Source: UBA5336 sp038745855 (GTDB lineage: Bacteria; Pseudomonadota; Alphaproteobacteria; Caulobacterales; Hyphomonadaceae). Taken from it: DNA of 64,000 bases. Where the stretch lies: contig JBCDLC010000015.1 of NCBI GenBank assembly GCA_038745855.1, positions 1 to 64,000 of the forward strand, written 5' to 3'. The translations under genes were made by a program, and so were the position numbers. The notes under the pieces are model-generated. The model was not told the origin of the DNA. It made no database searches and saw only the letters and a program-made list of their open reading frames with translations. This document shows, piece after piece, positions 43,606-52,238 of the stretch (the stretch's first letter is position 1; every line of letters starts with the position of its first letter).

Positions 43606-43965
43606 TCAGGCAACCGCCGTGACCCAGGGGGACTGGGCTTCGTCTTGGGCATCCCTAAAGATCTGCAGAACTTCTTCAGCAAATGAATTGATCCTGGGCT
43701 CGCTCGGTCCGGACGCTTTAGGCACGAATTGAGCAGCGTTTGCCCCGGTCTTCGCAACGATCAGCGCGGCGAGATCAAGCGCACACTCGACCGTAAGATC
43801 CTCACCGGCACCGCGGACATCATCAATGACCTGGCGGACAAAATCCACGGCGTCCCTTGCCCGCAGGGCTGTCGGATCACCGCATCCAATGATCCGCCAC
43901 CGCCGCGCTAGGCGGTGCTCCGGAAGTTCCAGATCCAGAACCCGATCATTCAGAAGAAAGAGCAT
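43606..43965 (-). CDS. Conserved small protein of unknown function
   Basis: A 119-residue acidic, soluble-looking protein beginning MLFLLNDRVLDLELPEHRLARRW. No signal or membrane segment and no recognised domain. It follows the DUF1491 gene by 57 nt on the same strand, and GGGGGCG lies upstream of its ATG. Composition is compatible with real coding sequence, but evidence is limited to frame and context. Confidence 0.5.
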   Translation of the reverse strand: MLFLLNDRVLDLELPEHRLARRWRIIGCGDPTALRARDAVDFVRQVIDDVRGAGEDLTVECALDLAALIVAKTGANAAQFVPKASGPSEPRINSFAEEVLQIFRDAQDEAQSPWVTAVA

Positions 43966-44022
43966 TAAGCGCCCCCGCGCATGTTTGTCTCCTCACGTGA
44001 ATAGCCATGTTTTAAGAAAGAG

Positions 44023-44397
44023 TTACACGTCCGGAAGAAACGGCGAATTTGGCGAAAATTCTACGGGATCGTCCAAAAAGTGGCGGCCGTTCCGGTCTTC
44101 GATCTCAACGATCCAGAGGTCCCCGTCCCGCTCTTGTGCCCTGGCAATGTAGGCATCGACCCCTGCTTCATCTGGGCCGACACCTTGCAAGGCCAGGTCT
44201 TGGAACACGCGGCCCCCATCGATCGAATGACCAGGACGGAGCGCCAGGGCCGTGCCATCCAGTCGGGCCACCTTAACTAGCAGGTCACCTCGCTCGGCAT
44301 CGCCCTTCTGCAAAATGAAAGCAGAAACGCCTACGAGGTTGGCCCGCCGAACAAGCGCTGAGACAATCAGATGCGTAGGAAGACGAGCACTATCCAT
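44023..44397 (-). CDS. DUF1491-family protein
   Basis: A 124-residue protein matching DUF1491: RLPTHLIVSALVRRANLVGV, AFILQKGDAERGDLLVKVARLDG, and the C-terminal half with ARAQERDGDLWIVEIEDRNGRHFLDDP. This family is largely confined to Alphaproteobacteria, and its function is unknown. It lies 65 nt after the sensor kinase gene on the same strand and may share its transcript. Confidence 0.85.
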   Translation of the reverse strand: MDSARLPTHLIVSALVRRANLVGVSAFILQKGDAERGDLLVKVARLDGTALALRPGHSIDGGRVFQDLALQGVGPDEAGVDAYIARAQERDGDLWIVEIEDRNGRHFLDDPVEFSPNSPFLPDV

Positions 44398-44462
44398 GCA
44401 GCTAAGCTCGAACGGGTTACGACCAGTTGCAAGTGAACAGTGCTCCGCGAGGCGCCCATATG

Positions 44463-46076
44463 CTACTCAGCTGCATCGCTAAGGTCGGAGAGCGCAGCGG
44501 AATCGACCGCCGGCAATGAGACGCGCACGATCGTCCCCTGCCCTTTCACCGATTGAATATCGACGCGACCGCCCATCAAATCCGCAAAGCGCTTGACCAC
44601 CGTCAACCCGAGCCCCGTGCCCGGACGACTGACAGCATTCTGGCCCTGGGCAAACGGCTCGGCAATTGCCCCGAGGTCGGCTGCGTCCATGCCCTCACCC
44701 CGGTCTTCGACTTCCAGAATGACATGATCACCCGCCATCGCCGTGCGCAGATCAACCGTACCGCCCCGCCGCGCATATTTTACAGCATTGGACACGAGAT
44801 TTTGCCATATCTGCCGAACGGCCCGCGCATCAGCCATGGCCCATGCGCCGGACCTTTGCCCGGGTTTGTTTGCTTCGAACTCGAGAGACAGAGTGATTCC
44901 CGCACGTTGGGCCTGGCCCTGCATCTGGCGCATTACGGAACGTCCACTGGAAGCAAGGTCGATTGGTTCAATGTCCAAGGCTTGACGGTCCGCTTCGGAC
45001 TTGGCGAGATCGAGTATGTCCTCGACCAACAACATGAGATCTTCGCCGCTCTCATGGATGATGTCGGCATAGTCCTTATAGCTCTCGGAAAGCGGGCCCT
45101 TCAGGCCTGCGCGCATCATGTCTGCAAAGCCGAGAATTGCATTAAGCGGAGTTTTTAGATCGTGGCTCAACGACGCGAAGAACAGGTTTCGTGCCTTGAC
45201 GGCCTCTTCAGCGGCGCGCTCTGCCGCCATCACAGCGCGTTGTTCACTATCGGCTGACATAGCGTAAACGGTCGTCCCACTTCTACCGGGCCGGATGAAA
45301 AGCCGAAGTGCCCGGTCTTCAGGGAGCGCCAGCCGGACCTCGCCATGCTTCTGAAGTCGGTCAGCAAAGGCTTGCCGTCCCGGGGCGGCCACAAGGCGTT
45401 CAAACAGCTGTCCGGTCTTGAGCGTCGGAAGCAGATCTGTGTTCCCGGACAGGCTCCGCACTCGTCCCAAGGGGGAGAGATCAATCGCGCAGACGGGCCC
45501 GTCATTGTCGAGGGACCGCCAGATGCGAGGCGCGATTTGAGACTTGTCGGCTATGGCCGAACGAACTTTGCGAGGAGGCAGCGCAACGAGTAAGGCTGCA
45601 AATGCCACCCAAAGAAGGGCAGCGACCAGAGGAAAGACAAGGAGCGGCCAAGCCGCTTCGGCAAGCGCCGGCAGGATCAGAAACACATCTGACAGGGCGA
45701 GGCAGGTAAAGCCGATCAAAGCAACGATGGCGGCATCAACGGCGGCCTGGCGGTCTCCTTCAATGAGAGCAACAACCGGCAGGACCAGCAGTAAACCGCA
45801 GAGAGGAGAGAAGACTCCGCCCGTTATAGACGCCGTCGCACATAGCGAAACGACCCAGATCGCGGCCTCATATTGCTGCGCCAGGCGTTTCAGTGTGCCT
45901 TGGCCGAGCCTTGATGCCAACGAGATTAGACCGGGCACCAAGAGCGTCCCCCCGACCACGGCCGAAACCGCCGGCGGCGCTCCCAAAGCCAACGCAACCG
46001 CAGCACCCATGACAGTGCCAACGCACCAAAGGAGCGGTAGCCGCGCGGCGGAATGGAGATGATTCACATCAGACAA
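44463..46076 (-). CDS. Membrane-bound sensor histidine kinase
   Basis: A 537-residue kinase. Four to six transmembrane helices occupy residues about 15-165. A linker or PAS-like region (about 185-275) follows, then HisKA with the phospho-accepting H305 in FFASLSHDLKTPLNAILGF, and an HATPase_c domain (WQNLVSNAVKYA N-box, DRGEGMD G1, GTGLGLTVVKRFADLMGG G2). No response regulator is adjacent, so it is an orphan here. The arrangement resembles cell-cycle kinases of Alphaproteobacteria such as PleC or DivJ, but only the general type can be stated. Confidence 0.9.
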   Translation of the reverse strand: MSDVNHLHSAARLPLLWCVGTVMGAAVALALGAPPAVSAVVGGTLLVPGLISLASRLGQGTLKRLAQQYEAAIWVVSLCATASITGGVFSPLCGLLLVLPVVALIEGDRQAAVDAAIVALIGFTCLALSDVFLILPALAEAAWPLLVFPLVAALLWVAFAALLVALPPRKVRSAIADKSQIAPRIWRSLDNDGPVCAIDLSPLGRVRSLSGNTDLLPTLKTGQLFERLVAAPGRQAFADRLQKHGEVRLALPEDRALRLFIRPGRSGTTVYAMSADSEQRAVMAAERAAEEAVKARNLFFASLSHDLKTPLNAILGFADMMRAGLKGPLSESYKDYADIIHESGEDLMLLVEDILDLAKSEADRQALDIEPIDLASSGRSVMRQMQGQAQRAGITLSLEFEANKPGQRSGAWAMADARAVRQIWQNLVSNAVKYARRGGTVDLRTAMAGDHVILEVEDRGEGMDAADLGAIAEPFAQGQNAVSRPGTGLGLTVVKRFADLMGGRVDIQSVKGQGTIVRVSLPAVDSAALSDLSDAAE

Positions 46077-46217
46077 TTAACCGGGCCGAAAAGTTTATGG
46101 ATCATGACTGTATTTTAACGTCTGGTTCGGGGATTCATTGCAGTATCCCTGCCAGATGAGCGTTCCCAGGTGTAGGGAACTGGGGCAGTGTCGCCCGATT
46201 GGGAAATGGAGCTCTTC

Positions 46218-47207
46218 ATGGCATTCAACCGGCGCGCCATTGGTACTGCCTTCACAAGTCTGGCCGTTCTCTGCGGTGTTGCTAGCGCGCAAGGCGGCGC
46301 GGACAGTACCGATCCGATCACAGATGGTGCTGCGGTTTATGCGACCTTCCATTCCGATGTTTCGGATATTCGTAATAATCCCCTTTCTTCGGCAGGCGAT
46401 ATCGAAACCTCACTCACGAATCTCGGCGGACAAAACCCCGATCAACTCTCCAGCGGATGGCTTGCATACTCCGCCATGATCGCCGCCCAGGATCCGGAGT
46501 ATCGTAACTCTGTTCGCGATATTGCGAGCTTCTATGGCGAAGACAGCTTACGCCTCGGCCTGCGCAATGATGTCCGGTATGCGCGAACACTCGATGGTGG
46601 AACCGGCGCCGTGACGTCGGCGCTCAGCGCAACTGAAGCTGACCGACGACGGATCGAAGGCGCAGGTGCCTATGTGAAAGAGCAGGCTTACTCCCTTCAG
46701 GGAACGGGATGGGCCAAAGCACGGGTTCCAAACACTGATACCCTCATCAATGGCATGCGGACGAGTGCAATCTCCGGCCGTCCGGTAAGCAGAGAGGTCT
46801 ATGCCGCATTCGGCCAATCGGACATCGACACCGTGCTCAGCAAAGTGGCCGGCAATTCCGCCGAGTCCCTGTGGGATGGCGTGACGACCGCAGCCGGTGC
46901 CGTGAAATTCCCCGACTTATCCCTGGGGTATAAGGGCCGTGACATGCGGATCCGTGCCGGCAAGGAACCCGTCGCAGACAAGATCGCGACACTTGCCGCC
47001 TACCGGATCCTTGGGACCGGCGATTTGCCCGCATCGGAAATGCGGACAGCGCTCAAGGAACGTTCCACTAAGAACTGCCTGAACATGGCCCAGCTTAACC
47101 TGCACCAATGTGTGGCTGCCGCGCACAAGCAGTACGAGGTGCCCTTCTGCATCGGCGAACATGCTCTGAACGATGTGGGCCAATGCATCGGCGACGTAAC
47201 CCAATAG
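46218..47207 (+). CDS. Secreted protein of unknown function
   Basis: A 329-residue protein with a signal peptide (MAFNRRAIGTAFTSLAVLCGVASAQ). The mature part is mostly helical with repeated Ala-rich segments and four Cys in the last 40 residues (CLNMAQLNLHQCVAAAHKQY, then FCIGEHALNDVGQCIGDV), which may form disulphides. The ATG at 46218 is chosen because GGAG lies 6 nt before it; a GTG at 46188 is open but lacks a good SD. It probably resides in the periplasm. No family is recognised. Confidence 0.7.
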   Translation: MAFNRRAIGTAFTSLAVLCGVASAQGGADSTDPITDGAAVYATFHSDVSDIRNNPLSSAGDIETSLTNLGGQNPDQLSSGWLAYSAMIAAQDPEYRNSVRDIASFYGEDSLRLGLRNDVRYARTLDGGTGAVTSALSATEADRRRIEGAGAYVKEQAYSLQGTGWAKARVPNTDTLINGMRTSAISGRPVSREVYAAFGQSDIDTVLSKVAGNSAESLWDGVTTAAGAVKFPDLSLGYKGRDMRIRAGKEPVADKIATLAAYRILGTGDLPASEMRTALKERSTKNCLNMAQLNLHQCVAAAHKQYEVPFCIGEHALNDVGQCIGDVTQ

Positions 47208-47256
47208 GCCCGCCTGGGTCTTCCGGGTCACAAACGACGCACGTGTATGTTGCGAA

Positions 47257-47281
47257 GGGGGCTTTCCTTTGTAGAGCCCCC
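47257..47281. terminator. Hairpin between the secreted-protein gene and the SufE gene
   Basis: GGGGGCT (47257-47263) pairs with AGCCCCC (47275-47281) around an 11-nt loop, 17 nt before the SufE ATG. There is no good T-run on either strand. It may terminate the upstream gene weakly or shape the SufE leader. Confidence 0.4.
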
Positions 47282-47297
47282 GTCACATTTAGCATCT

Positions 47298-47717
47298 ATG
47301 TCCATCGATGATCACGCCGCCGATATCCGCGATGAATTCAGCTTCTTCGATGATTGGGAAGATCGGTATGCGCATATAATCGATCTGGGTAAGGCAAACC
47401 CGCCGTTAAAAGACCACGAACGCAATGAGATCACCCGAGTCAGGGGATGTGCATCACAGGTCTGGTTGGTTAGCGAGGTCAATGAGAACGCGACCCTGAC
47501 AATTCGGGCTCAGTCCGATGCTATGATTGTCTCCGGGCTTATCGCTCTGCTTGTCCGCCTGTATTCCGGCGCGATGCCGAAAGACATCTTGGCCTTCGAC
47601 ATAAACAGCTTCCTGGCGGAAATTGGCGTGACGGGTGCCCTCACAGCCCAGCGCTCGAATGGACTGGCGTCCATGGTCGAACGCATACGCGCCGATGCGA
47701 ACCGGGCTCTCGGCTAG
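47298..47717 (+). CDS. SufE-family sulfur acceptor
   Basis: A 139-residue protein of the SufE/CsdE family, which accepts persulfide sulfur from a cysteine desulfurase such as SufS for Fe-S cluster assembly. The reactive Cys is C51 in VRGCASQVWLVSEV, and the ADGx-like region and C-terminal GVTGALTAQRSNGLASMVERI helix match the family. Other suf genes are not adjacent, so a stand-alone SufE is likely. The ATG follows a stem-loop directly. Confidence 0.93.
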   Translation: MSIDDHAADIRDEFSFFDDWEDRYAHIIDLGKANPPLKDHERNEITRVRGCASQVWLVSEVNENATLTIRAQSDAMIVSGLIALLVRLYSGAMPKDILAFDINSFLAEIGVTGALTAQRSNGLASMVERIRADANRALG

Positions 47718-47732
47718 TTCGGTTCACCAACC

Positions 47733-48461
47733 CTATCGCATCGGCGCCACGCGCTGATCGTAGGCATCCGCCAGATCGATAAGGGTATCTGCTAAAGCCT
47801 TTGGCGTACGTTTCAGCGGCCACCCCCCTTGAGCAGCAATCCTCGCCATGGATTGCCCATGCAGGACCAGCCCAAGCAGCGCATGCATACGGACATTTCC
47901 AAGCAATCCCTCGACCGTGGCCAGTCGGCGTGCCGCCGCGGCCGCGGACCCTGAGAAACCCGCGGTGCCCCGCCTCGGTGTTCCGTCGACAGCGCCGACC
48001 GGGTCCCATCGCATGGTCATTGTCTGGGGCGTCGCAGCCCGGTGGAGATCACCGTTAAACCGCAGCGCAGCATTTCTAGCCCGTATCCTGGCTGTCTCGT
48101 CAGGCATTTCATCCATAACCTGCTCCATGGCGGATCGGCGGACCCTCCGGGTCCGATCTGGAGCCGGTGCCGCGATCGGACGATCTTCGAGCTCGGTAGC
48201 CGCTGCGCCAGCGCCAGGGATCGCAGGTCCCGACCATACGAGGATATCCGATTTGCTCCCGAATGGAGCGAGATGTCCCGTCCCGCGCAACGCATCGACT
48301 GCAACGCCGTCCAGGGTACCAATGACACGTCTCCGTTTGTCCCTATCCCGATAGACCGACCATGCCCCCGTGGTCGTCATGGCCGCCATTCCGCCGCGCT
48401 GGAGCGCGCGGATCAAACGGTCTGAACCGCCCGGCATAGGCCGGTCATGCGAGCTCGCCAT
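47733..48461 (-). CDS. DUF6456-family protein
   Basis: A 242-residue protein. Its C-terminal half (about 125-240: NAALRFNGDLHRAAT, MRWDPVGAVDGTPRRGTAGFSGSAAAAARRLATVEGLL) matches the DUF6456 pattern found beside DnaA-like small proteins in Alphaproteobacteria. The N-terminal part has a winged-helix-like start (RLIRALQRGGMAAMTTTGAWSVY). Its ATG overlaps the stop of the upstream DnaA-like gene by one nucleotide (TAATG). Function unknown; a DNA-related role is inferred from the partner. Confidence 0.75.
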   Translation of the reverse strand: MASSHDRPMPGGSDRLIRALQRGGMAAMTTTGAWSVYRDRDKRRRVIGTLDGVAVDALRGTGHLAPFGSKSDILVWSGPAIPGAGAAATELEDRPIAAPAPDRTRRVRRSAMEQVMDEMPDETARIRARNAALRFNGDLHRAATPQTMTMRWDPVGAVDGTPRRGTAGFSGSAAAAARRLATVEGLLGNVRMHALLGLVLHGQSMARIAAQGGWPLKRTPKALADTLIDLADAYDQRVAPMR

Positions 48462-48814
48462 TACGCGGCCGTTTCACAGTGAAGCGGCAAGAGACCGCGC
48501 AGCCCCTGCTCCACCTGGTCTATCCATTCATCGAACTCCGGGTCTTCTCGCCGGTCTTCGATTGTATGACATCCGTAAGCAACCGTGGACCTGTCCCTCT
48601 GCAAAGCGTTTGCAATTTTCGAGAGGCTCATCCCGAGGCCAACATGGCAAAGGTACATCGCAACATGGCGTCCGAAAGCAATTGCAGGGCTGCCCCGCGA
48701 CGTTGTCAGTATGTCTACTGACGGCAAACCAAGGGAAAACGCGGCCACGCTCGCTGCGAGCTGGACGCAATCCAGGTCTGCATTCGTTACATTTGTATTC
48801 AACACCCACTCCAT
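48461..48814 (-). CDS. DnaA domain-IV-like DNA-binding protein
   Basis: A 117-residue protein resembling the C-terminal DNA-binding domain of DnaA: SPAIAFGRHVAMYLCHVGLGMSLSKIANALQRDRSTVAYGCHTIE keeps the R-x-x-A-M-Y-L and (G)R-D-R-S-T-V pattern of the DnaA box-recognition helices. It has no ATPase domain, so it is not the initiator itself. Such proteins occur next to DUF6456 genes in Alphaproteobacteria and may regulate DNA transactions. A 16-bp palindrome lies 39 nt upstream. Confidence 0.85.
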   Translation of the reverse strand: MEWVLNTNVTNADLDCVQLAASVAAFSLGLPSVDILTTSRGSPAIAFGRHVAMYLCHVGLGMSLSKIANALQRDRSTVAYGCHTIEDRREDPEFDEWIDQVEQGLRGLLPLHCETAA

Positions 48815-48852
48815 CACTGCGCGTCCCATACTTTATCACGGGCGACAGACTG

Positions 48853-48868
48853 TAGGATAATTATCCTA
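48853..48868. promoter_or_regulatory. 16-bp perfect palindrome, probable operator
   Basis: TAGGATAATTATCCTA reads identically on both strands, is AT-rich and sits 39 nt before the DnaA-like gene start at 48814. It is well placed to bind a dimeric repressor or activator. Confidence 0.6.
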
Positions 48869-49335
48869 GAAAGTGTGCAAATCGTTGAGTCTACGGGGGC
48901 AATCGTCACCTATCGACCGGGGATAAACTTTGAAAATGCACCTGCGCGCAGACCACGATTTGGCCAGGAAGCGAGGGCGTCAGATGGCTTTCTGGCCCAT
49001 GCACGGAAGCTAAATTATAGCGCGCCATGGCCGGCTTCCGGTCACGAAAAATGTCTTGCCTCGCGACTTTCTAAGCGCCGAACCGCGTTCGAAGCCGGGG
49101 ATCGACAATCGAGCAAGCCTGTGAGTCAGCCACGTTTTGCATTCGCGATACCGATACTCGAGTTACTGGCAGGGGCGCCCGTATCACGCGTCACAGCGCC
49201 ATAAACGTTCCCCAAAGTGAGAGGCAAACGCGAAATACGCCTTTACAAGTGGAAGCCATCCGATTGGGTGATCTGAGGTGCAAGACAGCGCTCGCCAAGC
49301 ATGGTCCGGATCACAACATGACGCCTAAGAGGGTA
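48869..49335. other. Intergenic region downstream of mucR-like gene
   Basis: About 470 bases between the palindrome and the end of the MucR-like gene. One plus-strand frame (48875-49204) stays open but shows no SD or recognisable motif, and I do not call it. The region presumably holds the promoter of the DnaA-like operon near its left end. Confidence 0.5.
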
Positions 49336-49758
49336 TCACTCCCTTTCGGCCTTGGATTGCCCGAGCCCCATCTCTTTCGCCAGTTTGGACCTTTGACGGG
49401 CGTAAGAGGGCGCAACCATGGGATAGTCGAATGGCAGGTTCCATTTCTCCCGATACTCCTCAGGAGACATGTTATATTTGGACCTGAGATGCCGCTTGAG
49501 TGACTTGAACTTCTTACCGTCCTCAAGGCACGTGATGTAATCGTCGGCCACAGACTTCTTGATTGACACCGCCGGCTTGACGGGCGGTTCCGGTTTTTCT
49601 TGCGCGTCCAAAGACACCAGTGTCTCGTAAACCGTTCTTATCAATGCAGGTAGCTCCGCGCTCTGCACTGGATTATGGCCGACATAAGCTGAGACAATCT
49701 TCGATGTGAGATATACCTTTTCTGTCGATGAGATTCCATCATCGAGTTCCTCGCTCAT
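49336..49758 (-). CDS. MucR/Ros-family transcriptional regulator
   Basis: A 140-residue DNA-binding protein. The C-terminal zinc-finger region YITCLEDGKKFKSLKRHLRSKYNMSPEEYREKWNLP, then PMVAPSYARQRSKLAKEMGLG, is characteristic of MucR/Ros. The N-terminal part helps oligomerisation. Family members silence AT-rich promoters and control motility, envelope and cell-cycle genes in Alphaproteobacteria. GGGGAG precedes the ATG. A short palindrome TCTTATAAGA (49795-49804) lies about 40 nt upstream and could be part of autoregulation. Confidence 0.93.
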   Translation of the reverse strand: MSEELDDGISSTEKVYLTSKIVSAYVGHNPVQSAELPALIRTVYETLVSLDAQEKPEPPVKPAVSIKKSVADDYITCLEDGKKFKSLKRHLRSKYNMSPEEYREKWNLPFDYPMVAPSYARQRSKLAKEMGLGQSKAERE

Positions 49759-50118
49759 AGCAACTCCCCTAACCCGTTTGCTATCAAGACCTGTTCTTAT
49801 AAGACACGGTAGCCTTGAAAAGGGGGCACGTACATACTTTGCTAGAATTCGTAGAGTGAATGCACTCCGCTTTCATATCAATGGGTGTTGTTAGCCAAGG
49901 CAAAACACGAATTCGAACGCTGTAGTGCTCAGGCATGCTTAGCGATACTTCGTGTGTCTTTTAAGAAACGGATCCAGAAGGTATCAGAAACCGAGATCTC
50001 GGGGCATCCCCAGGCGCTGACCGTGCACACGGGCACAGGGCACCGCTTCGATGCCCTACCTCAGGACGCATCATGGGCAGCGACCCACAATCCCCTCAGC
50101 CGAAAGCACCGATGCGGT
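49759..50118. other. Intergenic region between mucR-like gene and the end of the Mrp operon
   Basis: No gene is seen. It contains the 10-bp palindrome TCTTATAAGA (49795-49804) near the mucR promoter and CCGAGATCTCGG (49991-50002), a 12-bp palindrome downstream of the Mrp operon. No clear intrinsic terminator was found for the Mrp operon. Confidence 0.5.
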
Positions 50119-51897
50119 TCATGAGTTGAAGAACGACATCGCCAGAACGACGCCCAGCAGAACCGCCGTCCAAATGGCTGCAGCACCCGTCAGCGGACCA
50201 CGGGAAAGCTCACCGCGCGGGCTGAATGTCTGTTCAATACGCGTGAAGGCCAGGCTCGCCACCGACCCTGCAGCCCCCGATATCGCGGGTCCCGCCTTGT
50301 TCCAAACCGCCCCGGCCCAAACCACGAAACCAAAGCCAAGCCGCCGATAGGCCCAATCGGTATCGAGAATGACGCCTGGCTTTTCCGGGGGGTAGAGTCC
50401 AAAGCGCTTGAGCAGCATGAATGCAAGTATCGCTAACATGAGAAGCTGCATTTGCGTCAGGATGTGATCGGCTGTGTAGGGTTGGTAAGCCTTGATCTTC
50501 TCCCCTGACAGCAAGCAGATATCGGCTGGATTCACAGCCGTGCAAGGCAATTTGGCGTAGAGCCAGTCATAGCCATATCCGCCAGCCAGTGGCAGCCCCA
50601 CCAGTATACAGATGGCGGCTGCCAAACCCATGGCCAACAGCATGTTGAAGGGCGCTTCCTCGACCCGTTTACCGCTGTCATGGCCGAAAAATGCGAAATA
50701 CGGGATCTTGATCCCCGAGTGTTCCAGAACACCGGCCGACGCAAACAAGAGCATCAGCCAAACAACGACGAGCCCCTCCTGCCCCACAGCACTCATGGTC
50801 ATCGACTTTGCAACAAATCCCGAGAACAGGGGGAAAGCCGAGATCGACGCTGCACCAATCAAGCAAAAGAGCGTTGTCCAGGGCATCGAGCGGTACAGCC
50901 CGCCCAACTCGTGCGCTTTGGCCGTCCCAACTCGATAGAGCACTGCCCCCATGCTCATGAAGAGGAGTGCCTTGTATATGATATGCGCGAAAGCGTGCGC
51001 CGCTGCGCCATTTATCGCAAGCGGTGTCCCAATCCCGATCGCGCAGATCATGAAGCCCACCTGGTTGTTGAGGCTGTAGGCGAGCACCTTGCGCAAATCG
51101 CTTTCGATGACCGCAAAGAATACCGGGAACACGGTCATCACCGCACCGATCCAGATCAGGACATCGAAGCCCGGAAAAAGCCGGGCGAACGCGTAGACGG
51201 CGAGCTTTGTCGTGAAGGCCGAAAGCACGACAGCCCCAACAACGGTGGCCTTCGGATAGCTGTCTTGAAGCCAATTATGCAGGAATGGAAATGCAGCCTT
51301 GATCGCTAGGGCAATGAATATGAACGTCGCGCCTGCGTCCCCAAAACTCGAAAACGCGTTGAGTTCGAGCGTATTTTCCTTCTTGAACACGTAAGCGATG
51401 CCATCCAGCAGCAGCACGCCAGACAGGATCTGCACGCCGAGATACCGCATCGCCGCCTGGTAGGCCGCTTTCGTGCCCGCCCTGAGGATCAGGAAAACCG
51501 ACGTGACTGCCGTCAGCTCCCAGAAAATGAACAGGGTCATCAGATCGCCGCACAGCGTCGCGGCTATGGCTGAACCAGCATAGGCCGTCGCCATCCCGTC
51601 CTGTAGGCGGTCATCGCTGTGGAGGGCATAAATTGCGTTGAGCAGCGCAGCGATAAGGAACGCTAATGCGAAGATGAACGACAGGCTGTCCATCCTGTAG
51701 AGGATCAGTTCGATACCGAGCACATCGAAGGTCTGTTTGTTGACGCCGAGTTCCGCGTTCGACAGCATCAATAGGCCCAGCAGAGGTGCAACAACCGTGA
51801 GCACCTGACGCACGGGCCGAATAGGTATGACAGCGACCGCCAAACCCACGAAGACCATCATCACGCCGGGATTAAAATTGCCGAGCAAGGCGCTCAT
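50119..51897 (-). CDS. MrpD/NuoL-like antiporter subunit, third copy
   Basis: A 592-residue polytopic protein of the proton-pumping NuoL/M/N-MrpA/D family. TM5 carries the key Glu (LMTLFIFWELTAVTSVFLIL) and TM7 the key Lys (LAIKAAFPFLHNWL). The C-terminal extra helices and a large loop (residues about 440-500) distinguish it from the other two copies. It is the last gene of the Mrp-type operon and overlaps the small membrane-protein gene by 4 nt. It should conduct H+ and/or Na+ in the complex. Confidence 0.88.
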   Translation of the reverse strand: MSALLGNFNPGVMMVFVGLAVAVIPIRPVRQVLTVVAPLLGLLMLSNAELGVNKQTFDVLGIELILYRMDSLSFIFALAFLIAALLNAIYALHSDDRLQDGMATAYAGSAIAATLCGDLMTLFIFWELTAVTSVFLILRAGTKAAYQAAMRYLGVQILSGVLLLDGIAYVFKKENTLELNAFSSFGDAGATFIFIALAIKAAFPFLHNWLQDSYPKATVVGAVVLSAFTTKLAVYAFARLFPGFDVLIWIGAVMTVFPVFFAVIESDLRKVLAYSLNNQVGFMICAIGIGTPLAINGAAAHAFAHIIYKALLFMSMGAVLYRVGTAKAHELGGLYRSMPWTTLFCLIGAASISAFPLFSGFVAKSMTMSAVGQEGLVVVWLMLLFASAGVLEHSGIKIPYFAFFGHDSGKRVEEAPFNMLLAMGLAAAICILVGLPLAGGYGYDWLYAKLPCTAVNPADICLLSGEKIKAYQPYTADHILTQMQLLMLAILAFMLLKRFGLYPPEKPGVILDTDWAYRRLGFGFVVWAGAVWNKAGPAISGAAGSVASLAFTRIEQTFSPRGELSRGPLTGAAAIWTAVLLGVVLAMSFFNS

Positions 51898-52238
51898 CGA
51901 GCCTGCTCCGTCACGTCGTCTGGGTTTTCGACGTCAGCAGGCTGCGTTTCGGCCTCGCCATAATAGTCCTCGTCACGGCGCAAGAGTCGGCCGAGTGGCC
52001 AACCGGACAGAACCGCCAGTCCAAACGCAAGAAACCCCCAGATGCCGTAGAAGAAAATGGAATTCGCAAAGTCCAGATACTCATGTCGTTCAAGGCGGAG
52101 ATCGATCGCGAACAGAACAATTGCGATGACAATGGTCCCGACCAACAGGATATTGGGCGTCGATTTCGCCTCCACCCAACCAAAAAGTGCTTTTGCAGCA
52201 GGATGGTCTGGCCGATCAGACCTTGGGCTCTCACTCAT
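51894..52238 (-). CDS. Small membrane protein within the Mrp operon
   Basis: A 114-residue protein with two hydrophobic helices (ILLVGTIVIAIVLFAIDL and FFYGIWGFLAFGLAVLSGWPLG) and an acidic C-terminal tail. It overlaps both MrpD-like neighbours by 4 nt, so it is translated as part of the operon. It has no counterpart in the classical seven-subunit Mrp complex that I recognise, and may be an accessory subunit. Confidence 0.75.
   Translation of the reverse strand: MSESPRSDRPDHPAAKALFGWVEAKSTPNILLVGTIVIAIVLFAIDLRLERHEYLDFANSIFFYGIWGFLAFGLAVLSGWPLGRLLRRDEDYYGEAETQPADVENPDDVTEQAR

Noticed and set aside
43532..43732. 66-residue plus-strand frame opposite the small protein gene at 43606-43965
   Set aside because: Weak start context and no motifs; the minus-strand frame fits the operon direction better.
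48875..49204. 109-residue plus-strand frame in the region between the DnaA-like and MucR-like genes
   Set aside because: No ribosome site and no recognisable domain; composition looks like non-coding sequence.
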